Below are positions 26,240 to 35,039 of a stretch of 64,000 nucleotides of DNA, one piece after another (position 1 is the stretch's first letter; the number at the start of each line of letters is the position of its first letter). The translations under genes were made by a program, and so were the position numbers. The notes beneath the pieces were generated by a model. The model made no database searches, was not told the DNA's origin, and was given only the letters and a program-made list of their open reading frames with translations. Origin of the DNA: Acidicapsa dinghuensis (GTDB taxonomy: Bacteria; Acidobacteriota; Terriglobia; Terriglobales; Acidobacteriaceae); contig NZ_JAGSYH010000007.1 of NCBI RefSeq assembly GCF_025685685.1, forward strand, positions 281,084-345,083, given 5' to 3'.

Positions 26240-26553
26240 CGAAATGGAGACCAGGTTTCAAAGCTCAGAGATCAGGTTTCACGATCAGAATGTGCCAGCC
26301 GCATGTCACGCTCTTCTGATCTCTGAAACCTGATCTCCGATCTCTGTCATCCCACTAACCACCTCACTCCTGCTGCGTCCAAAGCACAGTAATCTCCTGG
26401 GGTGACTAAATGCCAAACTTCTGCACAGATGCGGAAACTAGGCATAACGCCGCCCTACCTTCTACAATGCAGCGAGGGACCCAACCCCACCCAGCTCAGC
26501 TGCGGAACACGAGACCCTGCCGGCCCAGGGCTGGACCAGGACGAAGGAATCGC
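26240..26553. other. Intergenic region with an inverted repeat (no gene seen)
   Basis: About 314 bp between the M13 gene and the first propeller lipoprotein. It contains AGATCAGGTTTCA (26269-26281) and its exact reverse complement TGAAACCTGATCT (26324-26336), separated by 42 bases; a further copy of CAGGTTTCA is at 26252-26260. This could form a transcript-end structure. A TACAAT box at 26463-26468 may be the -10 of the lipoprotein promoter. Confidence 0.45.
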
Positions 26554-27936
26554 ATGAAGTTCAGGAAATTCGGCAAGACTCTGCTGGCCTGCGCCTTAAG
26601 CTCGGCCATGGTATTCAGCCTCAGCTCTTGCGTTCGGAGTTTTACCGTCGGATATCTATACGCCACCGGCACGGTCACAGCCACTCCTAGTGGAGACGGC
26701 ATCATCACCGGCTTCGGAATCAACAACAACAACGGCAAGCTGAAGCTGCTTCATGGCTTCCCCACATCCAGCGGCGGAGCCAATCCCGTTCGCGCCGTCC
26801 TGGTTGACGGCAGCACCTTTGTTTACGTGCTCAACCGCGGCACAACCGCCAGCGGCGGCGCCAACTGCACAACGACAGACCCCTGCCAGAACTCCAACAT
26901 CACCGAGTTTTCGGTTGGCGGCAACGGCTCGCTCAGCTACCAGAACACCTTCTACACGCAGGGCATCAACCCCTTCCGTCTAATTGCCGATACTTCAGGC
27001 AACTACCTGATCGCGTTGGATCATGATGCTCCCAGCAGCACGTACTGCAGCACCGTCGTTATCGGCGCAACCTCGTGCGGCGACATCACGATCTTCCAGA
27101 TCAACCAGACCACCGGCCGTCTGACGCTGGTCACCAATGCGCAGTTGACTGCATCCTCTGGAACGCAGGTCACCTACTTCCCGGTACCGGCGAATCCCAT
27201 CGACTTCGTCATGGCTTCCGGATACGTGATGACGCTCTCCGGCGCAGCCAGCGCAAGCACCACGCCGTCGGCCAGCAATGCCGGCCAGACCGTTTATCCG
27301 TATGCGTATAACTCCAGCAGCGGTCAGCTCACCCTCAGCCAGAGCATTCCGCAGGTCATCACCAATGGCAACGGAGAGCCTATCGGACAGGGCACGGCGA
27401 TCCTGTACACAGGCGCCAAGATCTACGTCCTCGACAATGAGATTCTGGTCGGCACAAGCACCACTCCGGGACAGATTCTGCCCTTCACCGTCGGCACCAA
27501 CGGCGCTCTTCAGGCCCTGGTCGGCGGCGCAGTAGCGGATGACCCCAACGAGACCAGCCCCATCTTCGGCATCACCGAGTCCAAGGGCAAGTACTTCTAC
27601 GTAGCCAACCAGGCCGGATCCGACATCAACACCGCGGCCGGCATCACCGCCTACGTGATCGATCCTTCCTCCAGCCAGCTCAGCGAAGCATCAGGATCGC
27701 CTTATACGCTCATTACTTCAACGACGAGTGATACCGGCACAGGCGCTTCACCGCAATGCCTGCTGGAAGATCCGTCGAATCAGTTCATCTATACCGCAAA
27801 CGCGGGCGACTCCACTGTCACCGGCAAGCTTCTCGATCCGAACTCCGGCGCGCTGAACCAGGTCCAGGGATGGACTGGGCAGATGACGTTGAACGGACCG
27901 GCGACATGGTGCTGGATCAGCGGGCGCACCAACTAA
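26554..27936 (+). CDS. Beta-propeller lipoprotein 1 (lactonase/YVTN-like)
   Basis: A 460-residue lipoprotein. The signal peptide ends in a lipobox (FSLSSC), so the mature protein starts with a lipidated Cys. The rest is repeating beta-propeller blades of the YVTN / 6-phosphogluconolactonase-like type: GYLYATG, VDGSTFVYVLNRG, KGKYFYVANQAG and SNQFIYTANAGD, each followed by an F-S-V-G-x-N-G-x-L turn. ATG 26554 is chosen because AAGGAA precedes it by six bases and the signal peptide begins there. It heads a tandem set of three paralogues on the same strand. An enzyme role is not shown; it could be a surface binding scaffold. Confidence 0.8.
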   Translation: MKFRKFGKTLLACALSSAMVFSLSSCVRSFTVGYLYATGTVTATPSGDGIITGFGINNNNGKLKLLHGFPTSSGGANPVRAVLVDGSTFVYVLNRGTTASGGANCTTTDPCQNSNITEFSVGGNGSLSYQNTFYTQGINPFRLIADTSGNYLIALDHDAPSSTYCSTVVIGATSCGDITIFQINQTTGRLTLVTNAQLTASSGTQVTYFPVPANPIDFVMASGYVMTLSGAASASTTPSASNAGQTVYPYAYNSSSGQLTLSQSIPQVITNGNGEPIGQGTAILYTGAKIYVLDNEILVGTSTTPGQILPFTVGTNGALQALVGGAVADDPNETSPIFGITESKGKYFYVANQAGSDINTAAGITAYVIDPSSSQLSEASGSPYTLITSTTSDTGTGASPQCLLEDPSNQFIYTANAGDSTVTGKLLDPNSGALNQVQGWTGQMTLNGPATWCWISGRTN

Positions 27937-28018
27937 TGTCCTCGTTTGCGTGAAACGCCAGAACAGGCCCGCCGCTATTGCGTTTTCTGAATAGATGCAG
28001 GCCGAAACCGCTACTATC

Positions 28019-28049
28019 GAGTGGATTTTTCCTCAAGAAAAATCCACTC
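28019..28049. repeat. Perfect 13-bp hairpin between propeller genes 1 and 2
   Basis: GAGTGGATTTTTC (28019-28031) and GAAAAATCCACTC (28037-28049) are perfect complements around a CTCAA loop. It lies 83 bp after gene 1 and 140 bp before gene 2. There is no T-run after the stem on either strand, so it may be a processing or stability element rather than a terminator. Confidence 0.55.
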
Positions 28050-28189
28050 AGTCGATCTTTAGGGAAGTTCAAGATAATTCAGGAAATGCCTTGATGCGGC
28101 CTTTCTGCTCAAACTTCCGACCGGTGGTTCGAAGTTACACCGGAAAATATCCGGCCAGACAAGGCCAGGCACAGTAACGAAGGAAACGC

Positions 28190-29482
28190 ATGAAGTTCGG
28201 CAAACTCAGCCAGATCGGACTGGTCTCCGTAGGCTCTCTCCTGGCGGCCACAGCATTTACCGCCTGCCAGACCCTGACCGTCGATTTCTTGTATGTAGCC
28301 ACCACGCTGCAGTCGCCGGGGCAGATCGAAGTTTACGAAGTTAACTCGGAGTCCGGCGCTCTCCGGCAGATTCCGACCTCGCCTTTCCCTTCCGGCGGCC
28401 GCAAGCCGGTAGCCGAAACAGTCTCTCCCGATTTTCTGAACTTTTACGCTGCCAATAACCAGGACAACAATATCGTCCAGTCCGGTATCGGCACCGACGG
28501 CAAGCTCTATTCCCAGAGCACCATCAATACTCCAGGCACTTTCCCCGTCGGCCTGGCGATGAATACCGCCGGCACCTATCTTTACGTTATCGATACTCTT
28601 CAACCGGTCGCGGGCTGCACCCTGGATAATCCCTGCCCCGGCCTGGTTGCCGGCTATGCGGTAACCCCAAGCAAAAGCAACTCCAGCACCACCGGTAGCA
28701 TTAGCGGCTCCCTGGGCCAGGTTTGCGGCTCATCGAGCTGCACCCAGGGTACGCCGGTTTCAAACGCGAACGGACTTGGCTATGAGCCGCTTCAGTTGAG
28801 CGCCAATGACAGCACCGTGCTCACGCCCACTGGCGTTACAGTCTCAGCCAATGGCAACTATCTCTATGTAACCGCCTACAGCGCCTCCAATCAGGGCTAT
28901 CTGTTCTCCTTCTCGGTCGGCAGCGATGGCGGTCTTACTCCCATCCCCAGCGGGCAGACCTACAGCTTCAAAGGCACAGCCACTGCGCTGACGCCGCTTC
29001 CGGTTGGCTCTGAGCTTTCCGCCATGACCACGGACGCCAACAACCAGTATCTGTACGTGACGGACCAAATAAATAATCAGGTTGATACATTCTCGATCGC
29101 CTCTGGCGCTCCAAGCCTGATTTCCACCGCAGCTACCGGCGGACAGCCAACAGCTCTCACCACGTTCAATAACCAGTTTCTCTACGTAACCAACTCCATC
29201 GACTCTACCGTCACCGCTTACAGCATTGCCTCGGGTGTCCTCACCAAAATCGGCGATTTCGCCACCGGTTCGCAGCCGATCGCCGTCATCATCGATCCGC
29301 GCAACCTCGGTTATCTCTACACGGTGAACTTCCTGGGCAGCTCCCTGAGTGGCTTCAAGATCAACCAGACCAGCGGCGCCCTGGTCAATGCGCAGGAGAC
29401 GCCGTATGCCTCTTCCGCGCAGCCTACGGCAATCACTGGCATTCCGCACACCGGCACAGTCGCAGGCGGAACTCTGCAATAG
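28190..29482 (+). CDS. Beta-propeller lipoprotein 2 (lactonase/YVTN-like)
   Basis: A 430-residue paralogue of the gene before it. Signal peptide LVSVGSLLAATAFTAC with a lipobox cysteine, then TVDFLYVATTLQSPGQIEVYEVN opening the first blade. Blades repeat as LNFYAANNQDNN, GTYLYVIDTLQP, GNYLYVTAYSAS, NQYLYVTDQINN and NQFLYVTNSIDS, giving about seven. A Ser-rich low-complexity insert lies near residue 165-190. A strong AAGGAAACGC precedes the ATG. Only the signal sequence and blade consensus are shared closely with copies 1 and 3. Confidence 0.82.
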   Translation: MKFGKLSQIGLVSVGSLLAATAFTACQTLTVDFLYVATTLQSPGQIEVYEVNSESGALRQIPTSPFPSGGRKPVAETVSPDFLNFYAANNQDNNIVQSGIGTDGKLYSQSTINTPGTFPVGLAMNTAGTYLYVIDTLQPVAGCTLDNPCPGLVAGYAVTPSKSNSSTTGSISGSLGQVCGSSSCTQGTPVSNANGLGYEPLQLSANDSTVLTPTGVTVSANGNYLYVTAYSASNQGYLFSFSVGSDGGLTPIPSGQTYSFKGTATALTPLPVGSELSAMTTDANNQYLYVTDQINNQVDTFSIASGAPSLISTAATGGQPTALTTFNNQFLYVTNSIDSTVTAYSIASGVLTKIGDFATGSQPIAVIIDPRNLGYLYTVNFLGSSLSGFKINQTSGALVNAQETPYASSAQPTAITGIPHTGTVAGGTLQ

Positions 29483-29735
29483 GTGAGGCGACAAGCACAA
29501 CGGATACGGCGCTGTGGCGATAACTCCCCTCAGCGCTGTGCGTCCAAACAGAGAATCCTCATGCGGATAACCGGTTTGCGCCAACTTTCCGCAATCCCTC
29601 GGACCAGCCGGGCTGCTGCCTGCTGACTTCGGGTTAACTAGCCGTAGCCCGTCTTGAGCTTTTACAATCGAGACGGATCAACTCAACTCAGTCTGATTGG
29701 GACTCCGCATGAGCGGCCCATATTGAAGGAAACAG

Positions 29736-30947
29736 ATGAAGTCCAACCGACTCGGCCATGTATCCCTGGTCTCTGCCATTGCGCTCATACTGGCCAGCAC
29801 CTTTACGGCGTGCAATCCCGTTACCATCGACTATCTTTATGTTGCCGGCAACAAAGAGAACCCCGGACAGATTCAGACATTCGTTGCTGACCGTGTCTCC
29901 GGCGCTCTGTCCGTCAGCGGTTCCGCCATCTCTTCCGGCGGCGTAACCCCGATAGCCCTCGCCACCTCGACGGACTATACGCATCTGTGGGCCCTCAACC
30001 AGGGTGACTCCAGCCTCGTCACTTTCGCCGTCGGCTCCAACGGAGCGCTGACCTCCGGCAAGTCCTACACCATGAGCGCCGAGGGCAATACCCCGGTTGC
30101 CATGGCCCTCAACGCTCAGGGGACGCTGCTCTACGTCGTCAACCGGTATCAGCCCGGCTGCTCCACCTACACACCCGGAGCGGCCACCTGCACTGGCGGC
30201 GCTTTGGTGGTCTTTCCCATCGGTACTGACGGGACCGTCGGCACGGCAGTCGCCAACGGCAGCCTCAGCTACTGGCCAATTGGCGTGAATCCCACTGCCG
30301 TCGCCGCGCTCCCCTCCGGAACCTCTGCCTTTGTGACCTCCTACAACACGGACACCGGCCTCGGTTACGTCTATGCCTTCGCCGCCACCAGTGCGGGCGT
30401 CCTCAGCGCCGAGCCGGGCAGCCCCTTTAACGCTGGCGTTAGACCGACAGGCATCGCCTGCACGCCGGTCAGCCGTTTCGTGTATGTAACTGACTTTGCT
30501 CAGAACCAGCTCATTGCCTACACCGTCCTCGACGGCGGCGTTCTGGTTCCGCTCATCAATGGTCCATTCAAGACGGGCAACCAGCCATCGGCGATCACCA
30601 TCGATCCGCGCGGTACGTTCATCTACGTCACCAACGAACTCGACAACAGCGTCTCGGCGTACGCCATTTCTCTGCCTACCGGCACGCCTTCGGCAGCCGT
30701 CAACACCTCGGGCAGCTCCATCAATGCCACTGGCACCGAGCCCGTCGCCGTACTTGTCGACCCAAGCTTCGGCCGCTATGTCTTCACGGCGAACTTCCTG
30801 GATAACTCGTTGTCCGCCTTCCAGCTCAATCCGAGCACAGGCACGCTAGCCCCAGCACAGAACGGCCCCTACCCAACCGTAGGCCAGCCTGCCGCCCTGG
30901 CGGCCATCCCACGCGGCAACCACTCGGTACAGGTCAACCAGCCGTAA
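29736..30947 (+). CDS. Beta-propeller lipoprotein 3 (lactonase/YVTN-like)
   Basis: A 403-residue paralogue, closest to copy 2 at the N-terminus (FTAC followed by a TIDYLYVAG strand and NPGQIQTFVAD). Blades include THLWALNQGD, GTLLYVVNRYQPG, RFVYVTDFAQNQ, GTFIYVTNELDN and GRYVFTANFLDN, again about seven. AAGGAAACAG precedes the ATG. A strong hairpin terminator follows 22 bp after the stop and closes the tandem set. Roles inferred for such families include sugar-lactone hydrolysis or protein binding; neither is shown here. Confidence 0.82.
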   Translation: MKSNRLGHVSLVSAIALILASTFTACNPVTIDYLYVAGNKENPGQIQTFVADRVSGALSVSGSAISSGGVTPIALATSTDYTHLWALNQGDSSLVTFAVGSNGALTSGKSYTMSAEGNTPVAMALNAQGTLLYVVNRYQPGCSTYTPGAATCTGGALVVFPIGTDGTVGTAVANGSLSYWPIGVNPTAVAALPSGTSAFVTSYNTDTGLGYVYAFAATSAGVLSAEPGSPFNAGVRPTGIACTPVSRFVYVTDFAQNQLIAYTVLDGGVLVPLINGPFKTGNQPSAITIDPRGTFIYVTNELDNSVSAYAISLPTGTPSAAVNTSGSSINATGTEPVAVLVDPSFGRYVFTANFLDNSLSAFQLNPSTGTLAPAQNGPYPTVGQPAALAAIPRGNHSVQVNQP

Positions 30948-30968
30948 GCCAGCATCCATTCCAAACAC

Positions 30969-31005
30969 GAAGGGCAGCCTACACAGGCTGCCCTTTCGCT
31001 TTTCT
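30969..31005 (+). terminator. Rho-independent terminator after the propeller set
   Basis: AAGGGCAGCCT and AGGCTGCCCTT form an 11-bp perfect stem with an ACAC loop (30970-30995), followed by a T-rich tail (TCGCTTTTCTC). It lies 22 bp after the third lipoprotein gene and 48 bp before the EF-G-like gene, so it separates the two. Confidence 0.85.
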
Positions 31006-31053
31006 CTCTCAATTGATCTTTGGTCATTGTTTTCTAGCTTAAGGAGCGCTACG

Positions 31054-32025
31054 TTGGGACAGATCGGAGCTATGACCCTGTCTCTCCCGCGGCCATCCTC
31101 GCGCTTCCCGCTGTCGGTCATCCTCAAAATCGACGCAGAGGAAAGCCTCGACCGTTTTAATCAGACCCTAGACGCATTACTGCCTCAGTTTCCAGGAGTG
31201 CGGTTCGAATCCAATCCGGAACGGCTTCTGCTGTGGGCAACCAGTGAATCAGAGCTTCGCGGCATCAGCGTACTTCTCGACAGAGACTGTCTTCATTCGT
31301 TAGACCTGGGATCTCTCGCAATTACTTACCTTGAAACCATTCGCCAGCCCGCAGAAGGCGAAGGCAAATATATCCGCCAGACAGGCGGCCGCGGTAACTA
31401 CGGCCATTGCAAAATTCGTTTGAATCCAAGCACGCCGGGCAGCGGCTATTCGTTCGTAAACGAACTCCAGCCTGGACAGATTCCTGCTGCGTATATCGAA
31501 TCCATCGATATCGGCATTCGGCAATCCTTAGAATCCGGCATCCTTCGCGGCTTTCCGATAGTCGACCTCATAGCGACGCTGTACGACGGTAGCGCACACG
31601 AGGCTGATTCGAACGAAGTGGCATTTCAAATCGCCGCCTCCATCGCCACGAAGACCGCCGCGCGGAAGGCAGCTCCCGTCGTTCTGGAACCGGTCGTAGA
31701 GGCCCTTATTGAAGCACCTGATACATACGCTGGATTGATGCTTCGCGAACTGGCGCATCATCGCGCACAGATTCAAAGCACAGAGAGCAACTTCGGCATC
31801 ACAGAGATCCGTGCCATCCTACCCCTTGTCGAAACTCTCCGCTCCGATTCGCCAACTTGGTTTGATCTACCCGGAGTCAAAGATAATTTCCGCTTTCTCG
31901 GCTATCAACCGATGGCTTCCGAAGGCCCCGGAGGTGGCACCGCAGACATCTTCGCCCGAAAACCAAACGGTCCTGGCCCCAGATACAGCTCAGCCGCCGC
32001 AGACCTGATCTTTGAGCAGGAATAA
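31054..32025 (+). CDS. EF-G-like protein with domains III-V only (no GTPase)
   Basis: About 323 residues matching the last three domains of elongation factor G with no G domain or domain II. Residues ~15-80 match domain III (PLSVILKIDAEESLDRFNQTL, LLLWATSESELRGI). Residues ~90-205 match domain IV: GEGKYIRQTGGRGNYGH, then GFPIVDLIATLYDGSAH, keeping the tip histidine of EF-G's YDGSxHxxDS, and FQIAASIATKTAARKA. Residues ~210-270 match domain V (VVLEPVVEALIEAP, LRELAHHRAQIQS). A ~45-residue tail rich in Gly/Pro replaces the rest. Start TTG 31054 is preferred for AAGGAG at seven bases; ATG 31072 is in frame. The role is unknown; it might bind the ribosomal A-site region without hydrolysing GTP. 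Confidence 0.8.
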   Translation: MGQIGAMTLSLPRPSSRFPLSVILKIDAEESLDRFNQTLDALLPQFPGVRFESNPERLLLWATSESELRGISVLLDRDCLHSLDLGSLAITYLETIRQPAEGEGKYIRQTGGRGNYGHCKIRLNPSTPGSGYSFVNELQPGQIPAAYIESIDIGIRQSLESGILRGFPIVDLIATLYDGSAHEADSNEVAFQIAASIATKTAARKAAPVVLEPVVEALIEAPDTYAGLMLRELAHHRAQIQSTESNFGITEIRAILPLVETLRSDSPTWFDLPGVKDNFRFLGYQPMASEGPGGGTADIFARKPNGPGPRYSSAAADLIFEQE

Positions 32026-32125
32026 CCCGAACTTCCCAGTTCCGCCATCCTCGGCTCAAAGAGACACCAACCCCGTTTGCGCAAGCGCGAACGGCCTGTT
32101 GTTCCCTATGCCCTAGTCCTTACCT

Positions 32126-33313
32126 TTAAACATGCAGCCATTTCCGCAGCGCTTTCTGCGCAGGCTTCTCAATCAGCAGCAGCGCCAACAGCGCCAGCCC
32201 GATCAGAATCCCATAGCTGATCCACGGATCGAATTTATCCAGCCCCAGCTTCGGCAGAATGCCGCTGTTATGCACCAGGTTCCAAAGATTAAAGTGCATC
32301 AGGTACAAGGCATAGCTCGACTCGCCGACAAACACAAACAGCGAGAACCCAAATATCTTCGATAGCCAGTTCACTCCAGCAAGCCCCAATATCAGGCACC
32401 CAAACAGCGGCATGATCAGCCCATCGTGAATCAGCGCGTACGGCACATCGGTATACGCCAGAATCGAATAGATCGCTGCAAAGCCGAATAACCCCAGCGC
32501 CACCCGGAACCAGCCCGTGCGCTCCAACGTCTCGTCCAGCCCAGCCAGCATCACCCCGAACAAGAAACTAGCCAGATGCGGAATCGGCGTAAACTTCAGC
32601 GCCTGCAGCCAGGTCCCCGTCGAGAACCGGTCCACATGCACAATATGATCCGGATTAAAGATCACATACAGCGTCCCCGGGATCATCCCCAGCGCCCACA
32701 GCAGCCCCAGCCGCCAGAAGTGTCCCGCCCGCGTCTTCGGCTGCTTCACAGCCGCAGCCCACGGAAACAGCATGTAATACGCAGCCTCCGCCGACATCGT
32801 CCACGCCGGCGTATTTCCGAATGTCGCAATCTCCGGAATCCACCCCTGAAGCAAAATCGGCGTCAGAATCGCACCCGCCAGGAACATCCCATGCGTGTGC
32901 GCCGCGCGCTCGCTTAGAAATGTCTCCCAACCCAGCGCCAGACTAAGCAGATAAATCGGATACAGCCTCGTCAGCCGCGCCAGCCAGAACCGCTTTTTAC
33001 TCAACTTTCCTTCGCGCGCCCGCCCGGCATAGTTGTATGCCAGCACAAACCCCGACAGCATGATGAAAAAGCTCACCGAGAGATACCCGGCGTTCACAAT
33101 CGGGGCCATAAATCCGAACCACAGCGGATTCGAAAAATGGAAGAAAACAATATTCAGCGCCGCAAAGAAGCGCAGGCCCGTCAGCGCATCCAGCCGCTTC
33201 GGCTTTTCTATTGCGGCGTACTGCCCCGAAACAGACCGCTCCACGCGCGGCGTCTCGCTAAGCGTCTGGGCCACAGCAGATTGCTCCACTGGCTTTTCCA
33301 AAATCAAAGTCAT
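32126..33313 (-). CDS. Acyltransferase family 3 (OafA/YrhL-like) membrane protein
   Basis: A 395-residue integral membrane O-acyltransferase with about ten helices. A polar N-terminal tail of about 38 residues precedes the family signature KRLDALTGLRFFAALNIVFFH with the conserved Arg and His. FIMLSGFVLAYNYAGR and FWLARLTRLYPIYLLSL follow, then TMSAEAAYYMLFPW for the mid-protein motif. The C-terminal helices end in LLIEKPAQKALRKWL. It probably acylates a surface carbohydrate. It lies between the convergent EF-G-like gene and pyrH. It is the closest of the three acyltransferases here to the one at 443, sharing the LT(G/S)LRFFAA motif. Confidence 0.86.
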   Translation of the reverse strand: MTLILEKPVEQSAVAQTLSETPRVERSVSGQYAAIEKPKRLDALTGLRFFAALNIVFFHFSNPLWFGFMAPIVNAGYLSVSFFIMLSGFVLAYNYAGRAREGKLSKKRFWLARLTRLYPIYLLSLALGWETFLSERAAHTHGMFLAGAILTPILLQGWIPEIATFGNTPAWTMSAEAAYYMLFPWAAAVKQPKTRAGHFWRLGLLWALGMIPGTLYVIFNPDHIVHVDRFSTGTWLQALKFTPIPHLASFLFGVMLAGLDETLERTGWFRVALGLFGFAAIYSILAYTDVPYALIHDGLIMPLFGCLILGLAGVNWLSKIFGFSLFVFVGESSYALYLMHFNLWNLVHNSGILPKLGLDKFDPWISYGILIGLALLALLLIEKPAQKALRKWLHV

Positions 33314-33599
33314 CCAGAAAAAATTCCTCTGTCTACCGTCGTTCTTAATTCGGTGGAACCAAGGCGTCTGACATTCGTCCTAATCGAATCGTTAGAAGAC
33401 ATTTCCGGAGATCTAAGCCGCCTGGTCGATGCTCAATACGTAGCCATTAGACGCAGCTTTTCTGGCGCAAGAGTCAGAAACCAAGGGAGGAATGTGCAAG
33501 AAGCGACGTTTCCAAAAGAGAAACCGCTGGCTTGATGCCGAAGCATCGCATTACTGCGCAGGCAAGAATGCGCCTAAGCGGTCATCAAAGTCAAGCAAA

Positions 33600-34304
33600 T
33601 CAGGCTGTTACCAGCGACCCAACCTTCTCTCCCTGCGCCACCCGCATGATGTTTCCCGGCTGATTCATATTAAAGATGATCATCGGCAGGTTGTTGTCCT
33701 TGCACAGACTCACCGCGGTCAGATCCATCACCTTGAGACCCTGCTGCAGAATCTCCATATAGGTGATCTCGTCGTACTTCACCGCGTCTTTGAAGAGCAC
33801 CGGGTCGGCGGAATAAATCCCCTCCACCTTCGTCGCCTTCATCAACACGTCGGCCTTGATCTCCATCGCCCGCAGAGAAGCCGCCGTATCCGTCGAGAAG
33901 AACGGATTCCCAATCCCCGCGGCAAAGATCACCACCCGGCCTTTTTCCAGATGCCGCACCGCGCGCCGGCGAATATACGGCTCCGCCACCTGATCCATGG
34001 CAATCGCCGTCATCACCCGGCACTGCACATCGTGCTTTTCGATCGCGTCCTGCAGCGCCAGCGCGTTGATCAGCGTCGACAGCATGCCCATGTTGTCCGC
34101 CGCGACGCGGTCCATCTCCTTGGCCTGCTGTGCTACTCCCCGAAAGAAGTTGCCGCCGCCAACCACCACCGCGATCTCGATGCCGAGTTTCCGAACTTCG
34201 ACGACTTCGCTTGTGATCTCCTGAACACGCTGCGAATCCAGGCCAAAACCCCTATCGCCAGCCAGGGCTTCGCCAGAAAGCTTGAGAACAATCCGCTTGT
34301 ACAT
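33600..34304 (-). CDS. pyrH: UMP kinase
   Basis: A 234-residue bacterial UMP kinase (amino-acid kinase fold) that phosphorylates UMP to UDP in pyrimidine synthesis. The start MYKRIVLKLSGEALAG holds the phosphate-binding Lys and the glycine loop; VVVGGGNFFRG and AAGIGNPFFSTDTAASLRA are the substrate/GTP-regulation blocks; KATKVEGIYSADP and MDLTAVSLCKDN complete the core. ATG 34304 is chosen to start at the first strand. It is not next to tsf or frr as in many bacteria; here the divergent neighbour is engB. Confidence 0.95.
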   Translation of the reverse strand: MYKRIVLKLSGEALAGDRGFGLDSQRVQEITSEVVEVRKLGIEIAVVVGGGNFFRGVAQQAKEMDRVAADNMGMLSTLINALALQDAIEKHDVQCRVMTAIAMDQVAEPYIRRRAVRHLEKGRVVIFAAGIGNPFFSTDTAASLRAMEIKADVLMKATKVEGIYSADPVLFKDAVKYDEITYMEILQQGLKVMDLTAVSLCKDNNLPMIIFNMNQPGNIMRVAQGEKVGSLVTA

Positions 34305-34420
34305 GCTTGTTCGAGTATCGCATACGCACACTCACGCGCAGATACTTCCGTAACCTGTCCGCATGGCGTGTCAACTACGGCCCGCTAACGCCGCAGCCGT
34401 CCCTTATCCTTAAAGTTCAC

Positions 34421-35023
34421 ATGCGTTACCGTACTCAGTTTCTCCTCTCCGCCACCGACCCTGCCCAGTTCCCAACCTCGGGAGCTCCGGAGATCGCCTT
34501 CCTCGGCCGCTCCAATGTCGGCAAGTCGAGCTTGCTCAATGCGCTCGTCGGTGAAAAAGCAGCCAAGGTCTCCTCCACACCGGGCCGCACCCGCGCCATC
34601 AACTTCTTCGCGCTCACCAACGCGGAACTGCCCATATCCGTAAACCAGCACCCAAAACTCGTCTTCAGTGACCTGCCCGGCTACGGATACGCCAAGATCT
34701 CCAAATCTATTTCGTCGACGTGGCCCGCATTTATCGAGCCCTACCTCGCCGAGCGGCCTCAGTTAAAGCTCTGCATCTGCCTTATCGATGCCAAGATCCC
34801 CGCGCAGGAGAGCGACCGCCAGCTTATCCACTGGCTCCGCCACGCCGGACGCAGGTTCGCCGTTGTCGGCACCAAAGCCGACCGGCTCAGCGGCAACGAA
34901 CGCACCCGCAACCTCGCCGCCCTCAAGCGCGACCTGGAAGTCGATGACCTGTTCCTGATTTCGTCCAAGACTGGTTTTGGACTGAAAACTCTCTGGCAAC
35001 AGGTCGAAGACGCTGCGCAATGA
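34421..35023 (+). CDS. engB: Ribosome biogenesis GTPase EngB (YsxC)
   Basis: A 200-residue GTPase needed for assembly of the large ribosomal subunit. G1 is GRSNVGKSSLLNAL, G2 STPGRTRAINFF, G3 FSDLPGYGYA, G4 VVGTKADRLS and G5 ISSKTGFGLKTL. ATG 34421 is preferred because it places G1 near residue 27 as usual; the long upstream open stretch is not conserved. It is divergent from pyrH, with a 116-bp gap that must carry both promoters. The next minus-strand gene ends 17 bp after its stop. Confidence 0.94.
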   Translation: MRYRTQFLLSATDPAQFPTSGAPEIAFLGRSNVGKSSLLNALVGEKAAKVSSTPGRTRAINFFALTNAELPISVNQHPKLVFSDLPGYGYAKISKSISSTWPAFIEPYLAERPQLKLCICLIDAKIPAQESDRQLIHWLRHAGRRFAVVGTKADRLSGNERTRNLAALKRDLEVDDLFLISSKTGFGLKTLWQQVEDAAQ

Positions 35024-35039
35024 GCTGGGACGTTATCCC

